A DNA stretch of 64,000 nucleotides from contig NZ_JAQIOZ010000012.1 in the NCBI RefSeq assembly GCF_028023675.1, positions 62,001 to 126,000 on the forward strand, in the 5' to 3' direction. This DNA comes from Primorskyibacter aestuariivivens. Lineage in GTDB: Bacteria > Pseudomonadota > Alphaproteobacteria > Rhodobacterales > Rhodobacteraceae. Of the stretch, positions 1 to 8,418 are shown piece after piece (position 1 is the stretch's first letter; every line of letters begins with the position of its first letter). The translations under genes were made by a program, and so were the position numbers. The notes under the pieces are model-generated. The model saw only the letters and a list, made by a program, of their open reading frames with translations, was not told the origin of the DNA and searched no databases.

Positions 1-459
1 GCCGACAAGCGACATGTCGCCCTTGAGCACATTGACCAGCTGCGGCAGCTCATCAAGCGATGTTTTACGAATAAATGCCCCGATTTTCGTGATCCGCGGG
101 TCATTGCGCAGCTTTTGGGTCCGGTCCCATTCCGCGCGCGCTTCGGGGTTCTCCGCAAGATAGGCCTCAAGCTGTGCGTCAGCATTGGGGACCATGCTGC
201 GTAACTTCCACATATGGAACACTCTGCCGTTCCGTCCGATACGCTTTTGGAAATACAGCGGCGCACGACCATCAAGGGCAATCACCGCGCACAGCACGCT
301 AAGAATGATGAACACAGGGATAGCGGACATCAAGACCAGCACGACATCCAGAAAACGCTTTGCAAAGTTGCGATAGAAACCTGCACTGCGGTGTCCCCCA
401 TGTTGCAAGGCGACATCGCGTTGAAGCTCTACACCGGTGGTCGGTGGTGGCGCATGCAT
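1..459 (-). CDS. Bacterial sugar transferase (undecaprenyl-phosphate hexose-1-P transferase), 3' end outside window
   Basis: Partial gene; its C-terminus lies beyond base 1. The minus strand reads, in order, a basic stretch, one hydrophobic membrane segment (FLDVVLVLMSAIPVFIIL), the cytosolic motifs PLYFQKRIGRNG and KLRSM, then DPRITKIGAFIRKTSLDELPQ and NVLKGDMSLVG. These are hallmarks of the PF02397 family (WcaJ/ExoY/RfbP), which places the first sugar phosphate on undecaprenyl phosphate at the inner membrane to start exopolysaccharide or O-antigen synthesis. The ATG at 459 gives a short N-terminus. A TTG at 465 is better spaced from the GGAGGG at about 472-477 and is an alternative start. 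The position fits the polysaccharide genes at 5289-15683. Confidence 0.9.
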   Translation of the reverse strand, partial: MHAPPPTTGVELQRDVALQHGGHRSAGFYRNFAKRFLDVVLVLMSAIPVFIILSVLCAVIALDGRAPLYFQKRIGRNGRVFHMWKLRSMVPNADAQLEAYLAENPEARAEWDRTQKLRNDPRITKIGAFIRKTSLDELPQLVNVLKGDMSLVG

Positions 460-465
460 TGTCAA

Positions 466-1372
466 CGTGTTGCCCTCCTGAAGGCACGTATTGACGAAAG
501 CAAGAATGTCAGTTTTGGCAGTCAGGGAGCGAGCTGACCCAACAAGACACTGTGCATACACGCAGGTCGTTGGATTTATCCCGTTACCATTTATGTGCGG
601 CAGAATCTGAGTACGATTCTTATCGCGGTGCAGACTACCTATTACCCAACACTTCACTCCCTGGTGAAAGCACCAACCCCCAAGTGCGTATTTCAAGTCC
701 GATCATTCGAACTTAACTCGACTTTTACGAAAATGGCTGGCCACGAAGCCGCCGTCAACAGGCCACAGTTGAGGCACAATTATGGCGTGAGTGAGGGTGT
801 GGGGTAAATTAAAACCGCTCACTCGAGTGGACGTTTGGGCGCCGAGTCGGTCGCGGGCAGGCGTTTAAAGGTGAAACTTTGAGGCACGTTTGTGATCGGG
901 TGATTTTGCAAGACGTGCTGGGGTTGTATTGCCTGTCAGATTGTTCGAAAAATCACGACAATCTTCGAATTTGGCTGGTTCGATGTCCGAAACTGCATCC
1001 AAATATTAACCAATTCGATGCCATATAGCAGCCAAATGGCGGGAAAATCCTTGAATTTTCCCATTGACGCCCACTCGGCAAGTGCGCTCCGGCGCACGAC
1101 CTTGACGCGACTGCGCGGCGCATCGCTCTTGCTTGACCGGGGCGTTCGGCCTGTTTCTGGCGATTGATGACGTCGCGGAAACAAACTGTTTTTCAATCCT
1201 GAGTAGTTTTCCGCAAGCCGTTGAATCCTGAAATGTGGCGAGAATTGGGCAAAACTGGTGGCGTTGCTGCGATTGATTCGCTTCATTGCGACAGCTCCGG
1301 GCACCCGCACCGTTGCATGGCACGACCTGAGGCTTTATTGCCGAGCGAACTCAAATTCCGGGAGCCGCTGTC
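466..1372. other. Long gene-free region upstream of rnd
   Basis: About 900 bases between the divergent sugar transferase and RNase D genes. I see no convincing gene: the reading frames present have composition unlike neighbouring proteins and no recognisable motifs. The stretch from about 540 to 1060 is AT-richer than its surroundings. It holds a 10-base palindrome CACTCGAGTG (820-829) and a perfect inverted repeat at 1041-1062. It probably carries the promoters and control sites of both flanking genes, but no single promoter could be fixed with confidence. Confidence 0.5.
1041..1062. promoter_or_regulatory. Perfect inverted repeat, possible operator or hairpin
   Basis: Two 8-base arms, GGGAAAAT and ATTTTCCC, are separated by CCTTGA. 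No T-run follows on either strand, so it is not a standard intrinsic terminator. A related string GGCGGGAAAAT also occurs in the divergent promoter region at about 22064. The function is unknown; an operator is a guess. Confidence 0.35.
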
Positions 1373-1984
1373 ATGGCAAACAAGCTTTACAAGGGCGATC
1401 TGCCTGATGATCTCGACCTTGGCCCTGTGGTCGCGATTGATTGTGAGACCATGGGACTGAATCCGCATCGGGACCGGCTCTGCGTGATCCAGATGTCCTC
1501 GGGCGACGGCAACGCGCATCTGGTTCAAGTCGAAAAGGGCCAGCGTGAAGCGGCGAACCTCTGCCGGATGCTGACCGACCCCAATGTGCTGAAACTGTTT
1601 CATTTCGGCCGGTTCGACATCGCGGCCATGTATCACGCCTTTGGCGCGGTAGCGGCACCGGTCTATTGCACCAAGATCGCAAGCAAGCTGATCCGCACTT
1701 ATACGGACCGTCACGGGCTCAAGAACCTGCTGCAGGAATTGCTGGGTGTCGACATTTCCAAGCAGCAGCAATCCAGCGATTGGGGTGCGCCGGAACTGAC
1801 CGCGGCACAGCTTGACTATGCGGCGTCTGATGTTCTGTATCTCCACCGACTGCGCGAGGAGCTGAATATCAGGCTCGAACGCGAAGGCCGTATGGAGATG
1901 GCGCAGGCCTGCTTCGATTTCCTGCCGATGCGCGCTCGGCTGGATCTTGCCGGTTGGCCGGAGCAGGATATCTTTGCGCACTGA
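1373..1984 (+). CDS. rnd: Ribonuclease D-like 3'-5' exonuclease
   Basis: This 203-residue protein consists of a single DEDDy exonuclease domain. Exo I is DCET (about residues 24-27), Exo II is HFGRFDIAAM (about 79-88), and Exo III is YAASDVLYL (about 148-156) with its catalytic Tyr and Asp. RNase D trims 3' ends of tRNA and other small RNAs in the cytoplasm. Full-length RNase D of about 375 residues adds one or two HRDC domains. This is the short form common in alphaproteobacteria, and the HRDC region is absent rather than broken. It is followed after 43 bases by lptC on the same strand. A near-equivalent name would be ribonuclease H-like exonuclease. Confidence 0.88.
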   Translation: MANKLYKGDLPDDLDLGPVVAIDCETMGLNPHRDRLCVIQMSSGDGNAHLVQVEKGQREAANLCRMLTDPNVLKLFHFGRFDIAAMYHAFGAVAAPVYCTKIASKLIRTYTDRHGLKNLLQELLGVDISKQQQSSDWGAPELTAAQLDYAASDVLYLHRLREELNIRLEREGRMEMAQACFDFLPMRARLDLAGWPEQDIFAH

Positions 1985-2027
1985 CCGGGCGTACCTACAT
2001 TAACACAGTTGTAACTGATGAGGGCCC

Positions 2028-2651
2028 GTGCCGGCCATGCGTGATACGCTCTATTCACAGGTCATTGCCGGCCTCAAGCTGCTCTTGCCGCTCGCGGCGC
2101 TTGGCCTGTTGTCCACGATGTTCCTGCTGTCGCGGACGGTAGAGCCGGAATCCTCCGTGCCATTTCTTGAGGATGAAGCCTCTATTCCCGGTCGCGACAG
2201 CGTCAGTGCGCCGTATTACACCGGTAGCACGCCAGAGGGTCACGCGGTGGCTATCACTGCCGATACCGCCCGCCCCATGCCCGATGACCCGGCCGGGCTT
2301 GTCGCGGAAAAACTCAACGCTGATTTCCGTCTGACCGATGGGTCCACGATCAATATCGTTGCGCGCTCCGCTTCGGTGAACGAACCCGACGATCATCTCG
2401 AACTGACGGGTGATGTGATCATCGACAGTTCACAAGGCTATCAAGTGCGCACCGAGCTGCTTCGCTCTGCCCTGCGTCGCATACATGCGGAAACGCCCGA
2501 AACCGTGGAAGCCACGGGGCCGATTGGCGAATTGCAGGCCGGACGCTTTCAGATCAGGGAAGAGGCCGAGACCGGTCATGTGCAATTGTTTTTCACAAAT
2601 GGCGTGAAGCTGATATACGAACCCGCGAAACAGAATAGTGGTGAGCCATGA
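2028..2651 (+). CDS. lptC: LPS export ABC transporter periplasmic protein LptC
   Basis: LptC is the bitopic inner-membrane protein that takes lipopolysaccharide from LptB2FG and hands it to LptA. The N-terminus has one membrane anchor (AGLKLLLPLAALGLLSTMFL, about residues 14-33). The rest is a periplasmic OstA-like beta fold with the typical ELTGDVIIDSSQGYQV strand pattern. At 207 residues it is normal for alphaproteobacterial LptC. The GTG at 2028 sits 6 bases after GAGGG; the ATG at 2037 is the alternative. Its stop overlaps the lptA start (ATGA), so the two are translationally coupled. Confidence 0.9.
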   Translation: MPAMRDTLYSQVIAGLKLLLPLAALGLLSTMFLLSRTVEPESSVPFLEDEASIPGRDSVSAPYYTGSTPEGHAVAITADTARPMPDDPAGLVAEKLNADFRLTDGSTINIVARSASVNEPDDHLELTGDVIIDSSQGYQVRTELLRSALRRIHAETPETVEATGPIGELQAGRFQIREEAETGHVQLFFTNGVKLIYEPAKQNSGEP

Positions 2652-3148
2652 GGATTTTTCGCATCGCGGCAGTTTTGACGGCTCTGGCCCTGCCCCTTGC
2701 GGCCTGGGCGCAGGGCACCGAGGTTGGTTTTGGGTCCATGCAGGCCGATACTGACGCCCCGGTGGAGGTGACGGCAGAAAACCTGTCTGTGAACCAGGAT
2801 GACGGAACAGCATTGTTCACAGGCAATGTCGTGGTCGGGCAGGGCGAGATGCGCCTTTCCGCGCCCCGCGTTTTGGTCGTGTATAATGAAGGCCGTACCG
2901 GAATCGCCCGCCTCGAAGCGCGCGGCGGCGTGACGCTTGTCAGCGGAGAAGAGGCCGCCGAAGCGGCGCAAGCCGACTACGATGTAGAGGCGGCCACGGT
3001 GGTCATGACCGGCAATGTGCTTTTGACCCAGGGTCTGAATGCGCTGACCTCGGATCGCATGGTTGTGAATCTTGAAGACGGCACCGCGCGCATGTCAGGG
3101 CGGGTCAAGACCGTGATCCAGCAGCAACCCAGCGGCGACGATCAGTAA
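2648..3148 (+). CDS. lptA: LPS transport periplasmic protein LptA
   Basis: LptA polymerises into the periplasmic bridge that carries lipopolysaccharide to the outer membrane. The protein opens with a clear Sec signal peptide (MRIFRIAAVLTALALPLAAWA, cleavage near residue 21). An OstA/LptA_N domain follows with repeated short beta strands (ENLSVNQDDGTALFTGNVVV, DRMVVNLEDGTARMSG). At 166 residues the length is usual. It overlaps lptC by four bases and lptB starts directly after its stop, so lptC-lptA-lptB form one operon. Confidence 0.92.
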   Translation: MRIFRIAAVLTALALPLAAWAQGTEVGFGSMQADTDAPVEVTAENLSVNQDDGTALFTGNVVVGQGEMRLSAPRVLVVYNEGRTGIARLEARGGVTLVSGEEAAEAAQADYDVEAATVVMTGNVLLTQGLNALTSDRMVVNLEDGTARMSGRVKTVIQQQPSGDDQ

Positions 3149-3907
3149 ATGGCGGCCCCCGACCTGACAGTCCAGACCGGCACGGCCGGGTTGCGCATCG
3201 AGCATTTGCGCAAGTCTTATCGCAAGAAGACTGTCATTCGTGATGTCAGCATCGAGCTGAACCGCAGCGAGGTCGTTGCGCTGCTTGGTCCGAACGGGTC
3301 GGGCAAGACGACAACGTTCTATGCCGTCGCGGGGCTGGTGTTTCCCGAAGGCGGAAAGGTAATTATCGACGGGCGGGATGTGACATCCCTTCCGATGTAC
3401 CGTCGCGCCAAGCTTGGCATCGGGTACCTGCCACAGGAAATGTCGATCTTTCGTGGCATGACGGTCGAGGACAATATCGGTGCGATCCTCGATATTTCTG
3501 TAAAGGAGCGGCACAGGCGGCGGGAACGGCTCGAAGAGCTGTTGTCCGAGTTTTCGATCGAACATCTGCGCCGCGCGCCGGCGCTTGCTCTGTCGGGTGG
3601 TGAACGACGCCGCGTTGAGATTGCGCGCTGTCTTGCGGCTGATCCGAAATATTTGCTGCTGGACGAACCCTTTGCCGGGGTCGACCCGATCTCGGTCGGG
3701 GATATCCGGAAACTTGTGTCAGATCTCAGGAAACGCGGGATCGGCGTTTTGATCACGGATCATAACGTGCGCGAAACGCTTGAGATCGTGGACCGGGCCT
3801 ACATCCTGCATGACGGTCAGGTCCTGATGTCCGGCACGCCCGATGAAGTCGTGCGCAACGAGAATGTGCGACGGGTCTATCTGGGCGATCAGTTCCGCAT
3901 TTCCTGA
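3149..3907 (+). CDS. lptB: LPS export ABC transporter ATP-binding protein LptB
   Basis: LptB is the cytoplasmic ATPase that drives extraction of lipopolysaccharide by LptFG. Walker A is GPNGSGKTT (about residues 48-56), the Q-loop region is LPQEMSIF, and the signature is LSGGERRRVEIAR. Walker B is YLLLDEPFAGVD, with the switch His in ITDHN. At 252 residues with a C-terminal YLGDQFR ending it is typical of LptB. The first ~10 residues before GLRIEHL are a poorly conserved extension. It is the last gene of the lpt operon; 279 bases follow before hpf. Confidence 0.95.
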   Translation: MAAPDLTVQTGTAGLRIEHLRKSYRKKTVIRDVSIELNRSEVVALLGPNGSGKTTTFYAVAGLVFPEGGKVIIDGRDVTSLPMYRRAKLGIGYLPQEMSIFRGMTVEDNIGAILDISVKERHRRRERLEELLSEFSIEHLRRAPALALSGGERRRVEIARCLAADPKYLLLDEPFAGVDPISVGDIRKLVSDLRKRGIGVLITDHNVRETLEIVDRAYILHDGQVLMSGTPDEVVRNENVRRVYLGDQFRIS

Positions 3908-4126
3908 GCCTGCGGCCCGGGTGACCGCGTTTAGGATTCAGTAACTATTTTTGCCGAGATTTGCGCAACTGATCATTGACAGATCGGCCTATGCTGTCCT
4001 CAAATAGGGTATGACGCGTGAGAAGGCTCACCTTGAAATCTTCGCGCTCCTGCATGCAGGAAACGCTTTGTTTTTGGGGCTTGGGCACGCGTCTCATCCC
4101 AAGGCCGACACGATCTAAACGCCCGT

Positions 4127-4146
4127 AGCGCGGGGTTTTCCGCGCT
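4127..4146. promoter_or_regulatory. Short hairpin in the hpf leader
   Basis: A 7-base stem AGCGCGG/CCGCGCT with loop GGTTTT lies about 40 bases before hpf. No U-tract follows, so it may be a structured leader element rather than a terminator. The 279-base lptB-hpf gap also holds a TTGACA at 3976-3981 that could be a -35 box, but no convincing -10 partner was found. Confidence 0.3.
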
Positions 4147-4186
4147 CGGGGGTGACGTGCCGTCGCCACAATAAAAAGGACACAGG

Positions 4187-4759
4187 ATGCGCTATCAAAT
4201 CACTGGCAAACACATCGACATTGGCGCAGCACTGCAAACGCATGTTCAGAACGAACTCGGCAGTGTTGTGCAGAAATATGCGGAACGTCCCACCGACGCC
4301 AACGTGGTTTTTTCAAAAAGCGCCCATGAATTCGTGTGCGAAGCGACCGTTCATCTTTCCACCGGCCTGACGGCGCAGGCCAAGGCCCATGAGAACGAGA
4401 TTTACGCGGCGTTCGACAGTTGTTGTGAAAAGATGGAGAAACAACTAAGGCGATACAAGCGCCGCCTCAAGGACCACCATCGCGAACGCTCCAGCCCGGT
4501 TGAACTCTTGGGCGCTTCCTCGTATATCCTCGCCGGAGATGGAGCGGATGAGGAATCAGAGCCGGAAACGCTGCAGCCTATGATTGTTGCGGAAATGCAG
4601 ACCCAAATTCCTTCTTTGACGGTTGGCGAAGCGGTTATGCAGATGGAGCTCGCGGGCGCCCCGGTGTTGGTATTCAGGAACGAGAACAAGGGTTTGAACG
4701 TCGTTTATCGGCGGGATGATGGCAATATTGGCTGGATCGAACCTCAGCATAGTACCTGA
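4187..4759 (+). CDS. hpf: Ribosome hibernation promoting factor, long form (HPF/RaiA)
   Basis: Long HPF binds the 30S decoding region and dimerises ribosomes into inactive 100S particles in stationary phase. The N-terminal S30AE domain (residues 1 to about 100) starts MRYQITGKHIDIG and contains AYEAFDSCCEKMEKQLRRYKRR-like helices in the form AAFDSCCEKMEKQLRRYKRR. After a linker, the C-terminal dimerisation domain (about 130-188) carries GEAVMQMELAGAPVLVFRN and the YRRDDGNIGWIEP ending. At 190 residues it is full length. An AAAAAGGACA Shine-Dalgarno precedes the ATG. It lies directly upstream of ptsN, as in many proteobacteria, although no rpoN lies between lptB and hpf here. Confidence 0.95.
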   Translation: MRYQITGKHIDIGAALQTHVQNELGSVVQKYAERPTDANVVFSKSAHEFVCEATVHLSTGLTAQAKAHENEIYAAFDSCCEKMEKQLRRYKRRLKDHHRERSSPVELLGASSYILAGDGADEESEPETLQPMIVAEMQTQIPSLTVGEAVMQMELAGAPVLVFRNENKGLNVVYRRDDGNIGWIEPQHST

Positions 4760-4799
4760 GACCGGTCGCGACGTTATGATTTGAGGACACAGGCAACCG

Positions 4800-5264
4800 A
4801 TGGATTTTAGCGAGCTGCTGAAGCCGGAAGCGATCAAGGTGAACACCACCGCTTCCAGCAAGAAACGACTCATGCATGACGTCGCGGACCTTGCCCAGGC
4901 CGCTTATGGTATCGATGCCAGCACTGCCGTGGAAGCATTGCTGGAACGTGAAAGCCTTGGCCCGACGGGCGTGGGGCATGGGGTTGCTCTGCCTCATGCC
5001 CGGCTCGACGGGCTGGATGGCTGCGTCGGCGTCTTTATGATGCTGGAAAAGCCCATAGATTTTGACAGTGTCGATCGCCAGCCGGTTGACCTCGTCTTCG
5101 GGTTGTTCGCACCAGAGGATGCGGGTGTTGAGCACCTAAAGGCACTGGCGCGTGTGTCGCGCATGCTGCGCGATCCGGCAGTCTGTACCAAGTTGCGGGC
5201 CAATGCGGATGTGTCCACGCTCTACACCATCCTGACCGAAGACGGCGCCGTTCAGGCTGCCTGA
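4800..5264 (+). CDS. ptsN: PTS IIA-like nitrogen-regulatory protein PtsN
   Basis: EIIA-Ntr is the terminal phosphoryl acceptor of the nitrogen PTS (EI-Ntr, NPr) and regulates K+ transport and other targets by its phosphorylation state. The protein is one PTS EIIA type-2 domain of 154 residues. The phosphorylated His lies in GVGHGVALPHARLDGL (about residues 57-72). An adjacent IDFDSVDRQPVDLVFGLFAPE segment and HLKALARVSRMLRD helix are typical. It follows hpf by 40 bases and is probably cotranscribed. A weak 6-base stem (ACGCCC/GGGCGT, 5264-5287) lies between it and the convergent sulfotransferase gene. Confidence 0.94.
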   Translation: MDFSELLKPEAIKVNTTASSKKRLMHDVADLAQAAYGIDASTAVEALLERESLGPTGVGHGVALPHARLDGLDGCVGVFMMLEKPIDFDSVDRQPVDLVFGLFAPEDAGVEHLKALARVSRMLRDPAVCTKLRANADVSTLYTILTEDGAVQAA

Positions 5265-5288
5265 CGCCCGCATATTCGCTGGGGCGTG

Positions 5289-6713
5289 TCAGGCCCAGTT
5301 CGCAAACCCAAGCATTGTATAGTCGCGCGCATAAGCTGCGCGGCAAGCATCTTCGAGCGCTTCGTCGTAAATCTCTGACAATGGGAACGGCGCGTCGCGC
5401 CCAAGGCTCGGAACCTCGGGTGGCGCGTCATATCCCAGTTGCTGTGCCAATGCGGGCAAATAGACCTCGATCTCGTCCTCCCGCAACACAAGATCAGGCA
5501 GGCTCAGCTCCCCCATCCCCTGCAGCGCTGCAACCTGGCTGCACCAGTGCGGGTCAATCCGCAGGTTCGTCTGTCCGTTCAAATTCATCCTGACAAAGTC
5601 GAGAAAACCGCCAAAGGCCGCGCGATGTGTCTCGCGGCTGTAGTCGGCTGCGGGCCAGTTATCGGGAATGGGCAGCCCGTGTTTGTTTTGCAGAACTCGC
5701 CGGATACGTCCAAACGTCCCGGGCCCCTTGGCAAGGATACGCGTGCAAAACACGTGATGGGCACGGGCAAGCGGATGTCGCAGAACCGTAAACCGCCGGT
5801 GCCCCGGATGGGCGTTGAGCCATTGGCGCAACTGTTTCTGATTGAACCCGGTCAACAGAGCGCCCAGCTCGGCATCATCGAGAGCCGCCAGCCAGGATAT
5901 CACGGTGTCGTCCGGCCCGCCTTTGATGGGCATATACATCAGCGGCGCATGCGGGGCTGCTACATATCCCGGCACGGCGGCGCCGCGCCGCGGTTCGAAA
6001 TTCGGGGTGCGGGACAGGTTGAACCGGTCCATCCGCGCCAGCGCGCGGTCCATGTCGTCCGGATTTGTGACCTTGTCGGTTATCGGCGCGGGGTTCTGCG
6101 GTTTCAGATTGTGACCAAACTGCTCCAACTGCTCGTCGCAGCCCAACCACCGCGCAAGGCCGTTGATCACGCCAAGATCCTGAATGTCCTCATAGGCCAC
6201 GTAAAACGCAACCTGCCCGCGCCTTTGCAGCGCATTGAGCAACTTGGTCTGAAATTGCTGAAGCGCATCAACATGCGCCTCGAATTCCGCGATATCAAAG
6301 GTCGCGCGTGCATCCTTGCGTTTGGCGACATTGGTCAGCTTCCATTGCCCGGTTTCCTGGGCGATCTTCCAGCTGACGTAGCTTTCCAGAGGATTGCGGG
6401 TCAGGATGATCTTGGCGCAACGCGCATCGTCGAGCAACGCGTCCAATATGCGGGGGTCATGATCATGGAAGTAGCGAAAGCCCCCCAGCCCGTCGGTCTT
6501 GCTCCGGATCGTGTCGACCAGTGCCATGGGGTCCGCGTCCCGCGCTTCGCGGGAGATCCCGAGAATTTCGGTCTTGTTCGGGTATCCGATGAAGTGCGGG
6601 TTGAACGCCTCGCCATGGCAGGTAATCCGCCCGAACTGGTTCAGCGTCGCTTCCAACAGGTTCGAGCCTGTGCGCATCTCCGCAAATATGACGAAATGGT
6701 CAAACTCGGGCAT
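5289..6713 (-). CDS. Sulfotransferase family protein (NodH-like), two-part
   Basis: This protein probably transfers sulfate from PAPS to a carbohydrate. Residues 7-20 hold the PAPS 5'-phosphosulfate loop (FVIFAEMRTGSNLL), followed by the HGEAFNPHFIG segment and the 3'-phosphate region KIILTRNPLESYVS seen in NodH/Stf0 sulfotransferases. At 474 residues it is about twice the usual length. The second half has a separate sulfotransferase-like stretch (RFTVLRHPLARAHHVF, about 308-323) and an IDPHWCSQVA segment like sulfotransferase family 2. It is the last gene of the minus-strand glycosyltransferase run, 7 bases after the GT14 gene. With cysQ at 13928 it points to a sulfated polysaccharide. The acceptor is unknown. 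Confidence 0.8.
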   Translation of the reverse strand: MPEFDHFVIFAEMRTGSNLLEATLNQFGRITCHGEAFNPHFIGYPNKTEILGISREARDADPMALVDTIRSKTDGLGGFRYFHDHDPRILDALLDDARCAKIILTRNPLESYVSWKIAQETGQWKLTNVAKRKDARATFDIAEFEAHVDALQQFQTKLLNALQRRGQVAFYVAYEDIQDLGVINGLARWLGCDEQLEQFGHNLKPQNPAPITDKVTNPDDMDRALARMDRFNLSRTPNFEPRRGAAVPGYVAAPHAPLMYMPIKGGPDDTVISWLAALDDAELGALLTGFNQKQLRQWLNAHPGHRRFTVLRHPLARAHHVFCTRILAKGPGTFGRIRRVLQNKHGLPIPDNWPAADYSRETHRAAFGGFLDFVRMNLNGQTNLRIDPHWCSQVAALQGMGELSLPDLVLREDEIEVYLPALAQQLGYDAPPEVPSLGRDAPFPLSEIYDEALEDACRAAYARDYTMLGFANWA

Positions 6714-6720
6714 TGGGGGA

Positions 6721-8418
6721 TCACTTTATGAGATAGGGTTTGGGCGGCAGTTTGTCCCGGTTGTGACGCCGCACTTCAACCGGAAAATCGCCCATGAGAT
6801 AGGGATGCATGCCCTGGTTCTTCAGGTTTTGCAGGAATTGCCCAAAGCCGGTCAAATCCACCATGGTCGGCGCTTCCGCCACGCGTCGCGGCGATCTGAA
6901 CCCGATTTCATCCGCAATCGCCTGCAGATGCTCCATCGGGGTTTCGATGAATTCCGCCATGCTCCAGATCCTGATGCGCGCCTTGGCATGCGGGGAATGA
7001 TAGATATCCAGAGATTTGGCTTCGATTTTTTGCAGGCGGGCAGCCTCGGCGCGGATCTGGGCAAAATCCATGTTGGATTTGAACAGGTTGACCGCCCAGG
7101 CCCCGGAAATCACTGATATCTGTGCATTGGGGTCGCGGGCGATACGCCAAAGTGCGTCTTGCAGGTCGCGCGGACCGAACTGAAAGCATTGGCGCTCGCC
7201 GCGCGTGTTCCAGACAAGGTTGGTCAGAAACGCCCATGGATTGGCGTCGCGAATGGCGGTGCTGTCGGACAATCCACCCTGAACCACGCGTTCGCCATCC
7301 GCGAATTCCACGCGCTCCGGGCCAAACAGATGCCCGTGCACCCGCGTTCCGGTGGTGCGGGCCAGCCACGGCTCAAAGTCTTCGAACAATTCCGAAAACC
7401 CTTGAAACATGGAATAGGGGCTTGCGGTTGCGCCGTTCTCCCAATCGGTGTTGGGAAAGCGTGAATGCATGTAAAGCCCGGTCCGTCCGCGCGTCCGGCG
7501 CTCGACCGCCTTGGCGAAGATGCGGTCAATCTTGCCTGGATTTGGCTCCGTGCGTTTCATGGCGCCGGCCTTATCCGTCAGGAAAAAGCGATAGAGCATG
7601 TCGGCATGCGGCCAGATCTTGCGCGCAACAAAGCAATCGGACCGCCGCAGAAGCTGCAGGTGGTCGTCGTAGAAAATATGCGGCTTTCCCTGGAAATCGA
7701 ATTTCGACAAGGTCAGAGAGCGGCTTTCCAGTTCGGTGGAATAGAGCCGCGCCAAGGTCTGGTAATAGCTTTCATCAGGGATCCAGACCTTGCGGAAATA
7801 CCGATCATAGGTGCTGCGCTCGGGGTCTTGCAGGATGGCGGTCAGTGTTTGTCGCGTCAGGCACCACCATTGGCTGCCCATATGCGGCCGCAACCCATTG
7901 GGGATGCGGCGTTTGAGACCGAGCGTGCGCTGCAATTCGACAAATTTGTCGAACAGGTATCGCTGCTGTCGCCAGGAGAACGGGAAATGCATAGTGAACC
8001 GTTCTTCGTCCAGCCCGCCCACGGTCCAGGGCACGTCGGTGATCGTGGCACTTTCAATGAAATCCACCCGCGGTCTTGCGGCAAGGTAGTCAACCAGTTC
8101 CTCGACCGGGCGCAACGGGAGGCATGATCCGGACGCGAGGTAAACGTGACGCACATCGGAAAAGTCGCGCAAAAGCTGCTCTGACGCGCTCTGCGACGCT
8201 GCGACAATGCCCCAGGTGCCCCATTCGCAGCGATAGCGCTTGGAGAACTTCACATGGTCCAGGTCGCTCAACGCGGACTGAAACTCTCGGAACCGCCTTC
8301 GGTCGACAGCCTTGTCCACATGGATCACGACCGGGCAACCCGCATTGGCCCAGTGGCGGGCTACCTGTTCGGCGCGGTTGAACGCCGTGTGGACCAGCAT
8401 GACAACCCCAAGGCTCAT
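6721..8418 (-). CDS. Beta-1,6-N-acetylglucosaminyltransferase-type GT14 (Branch) protein
   Basis: The N-terminal ~270 residues match the Branch/core-2 (GT14) fold: VVMLVHTAFNRAEQVARHW, VIHVDKAVD, YLASGSCLPLRP, then GSQWWCLTR and WIPDESYYQT, which carry the predicted acceptor and catalytic acidic residues. The remaining ~290 residues are a second domain found fused to GT14 in Rhodobacterales (DUF5927 type, from memory of the family). Here it has a possible nucleotide-handling stretch, AQISVISGAWAVNLFKS. At 565 residues it fits that architecture. It overlaps the upstream GT gene by four bases, so the two are coupled. Its role in the polysaccharide is inferred from context. Confidence 0.8.
   Translation of the reverse strand: MSLGVVMLVHTAFNRAEQVARHWANAGCPVVIHVDKAVDRRRFREFQSALSDLDHVKFSKRYRCEWGTWGIVAASQSASEQLLRDFSDVRHVYLASGSCLPLRPVEELVDYLAARPRVDFIESATITDVPWTVGGLDEERFTMHFPFSWRQQRYLFDKFVELQRTLGLKRRIPNGLRPHMGSQWWCLTRQTLTAILQDPERSTYDRYFRKVWIPDESYYQTLARLYSTELESRSLTLSKFDFQGKPHIFYDDHLQLLRRSDCFVARKIWPHADMLYRFFLTDKAGAMKRTEPNPGKIDRIFAKAVERRTRGRTGLYMHSRFPNTDWENGATASPYSMFQGFSELFEDFEPWLARTTGTRVHGHLFGPERVEFADGERVVQGGLSDSTAIRDANPWAFLTNLVWNTRGERQCFQFGPRDLQDALWRIARDPNAQISVISGAWAVNLFKSNMDFAQIRAEAARLQKIEAKSLDIYHSPHAKARIRIWSMAEFIETPMEHLQAIADEIGFRSPRRVAEAPTMVDLTGFGQFLQNLKNQGMHPYLMGDFPVEVRRHNRDKLPPKPYLIK

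Noticed and set aside
936-1310. 124-residue open frame on the minus strand in the large gap
   Set aside because: No recognisable motif, unusual Arg/Ser-rich composition, no good ribosome binding site, and it overlaps the inverted repeat at 1041-1062.
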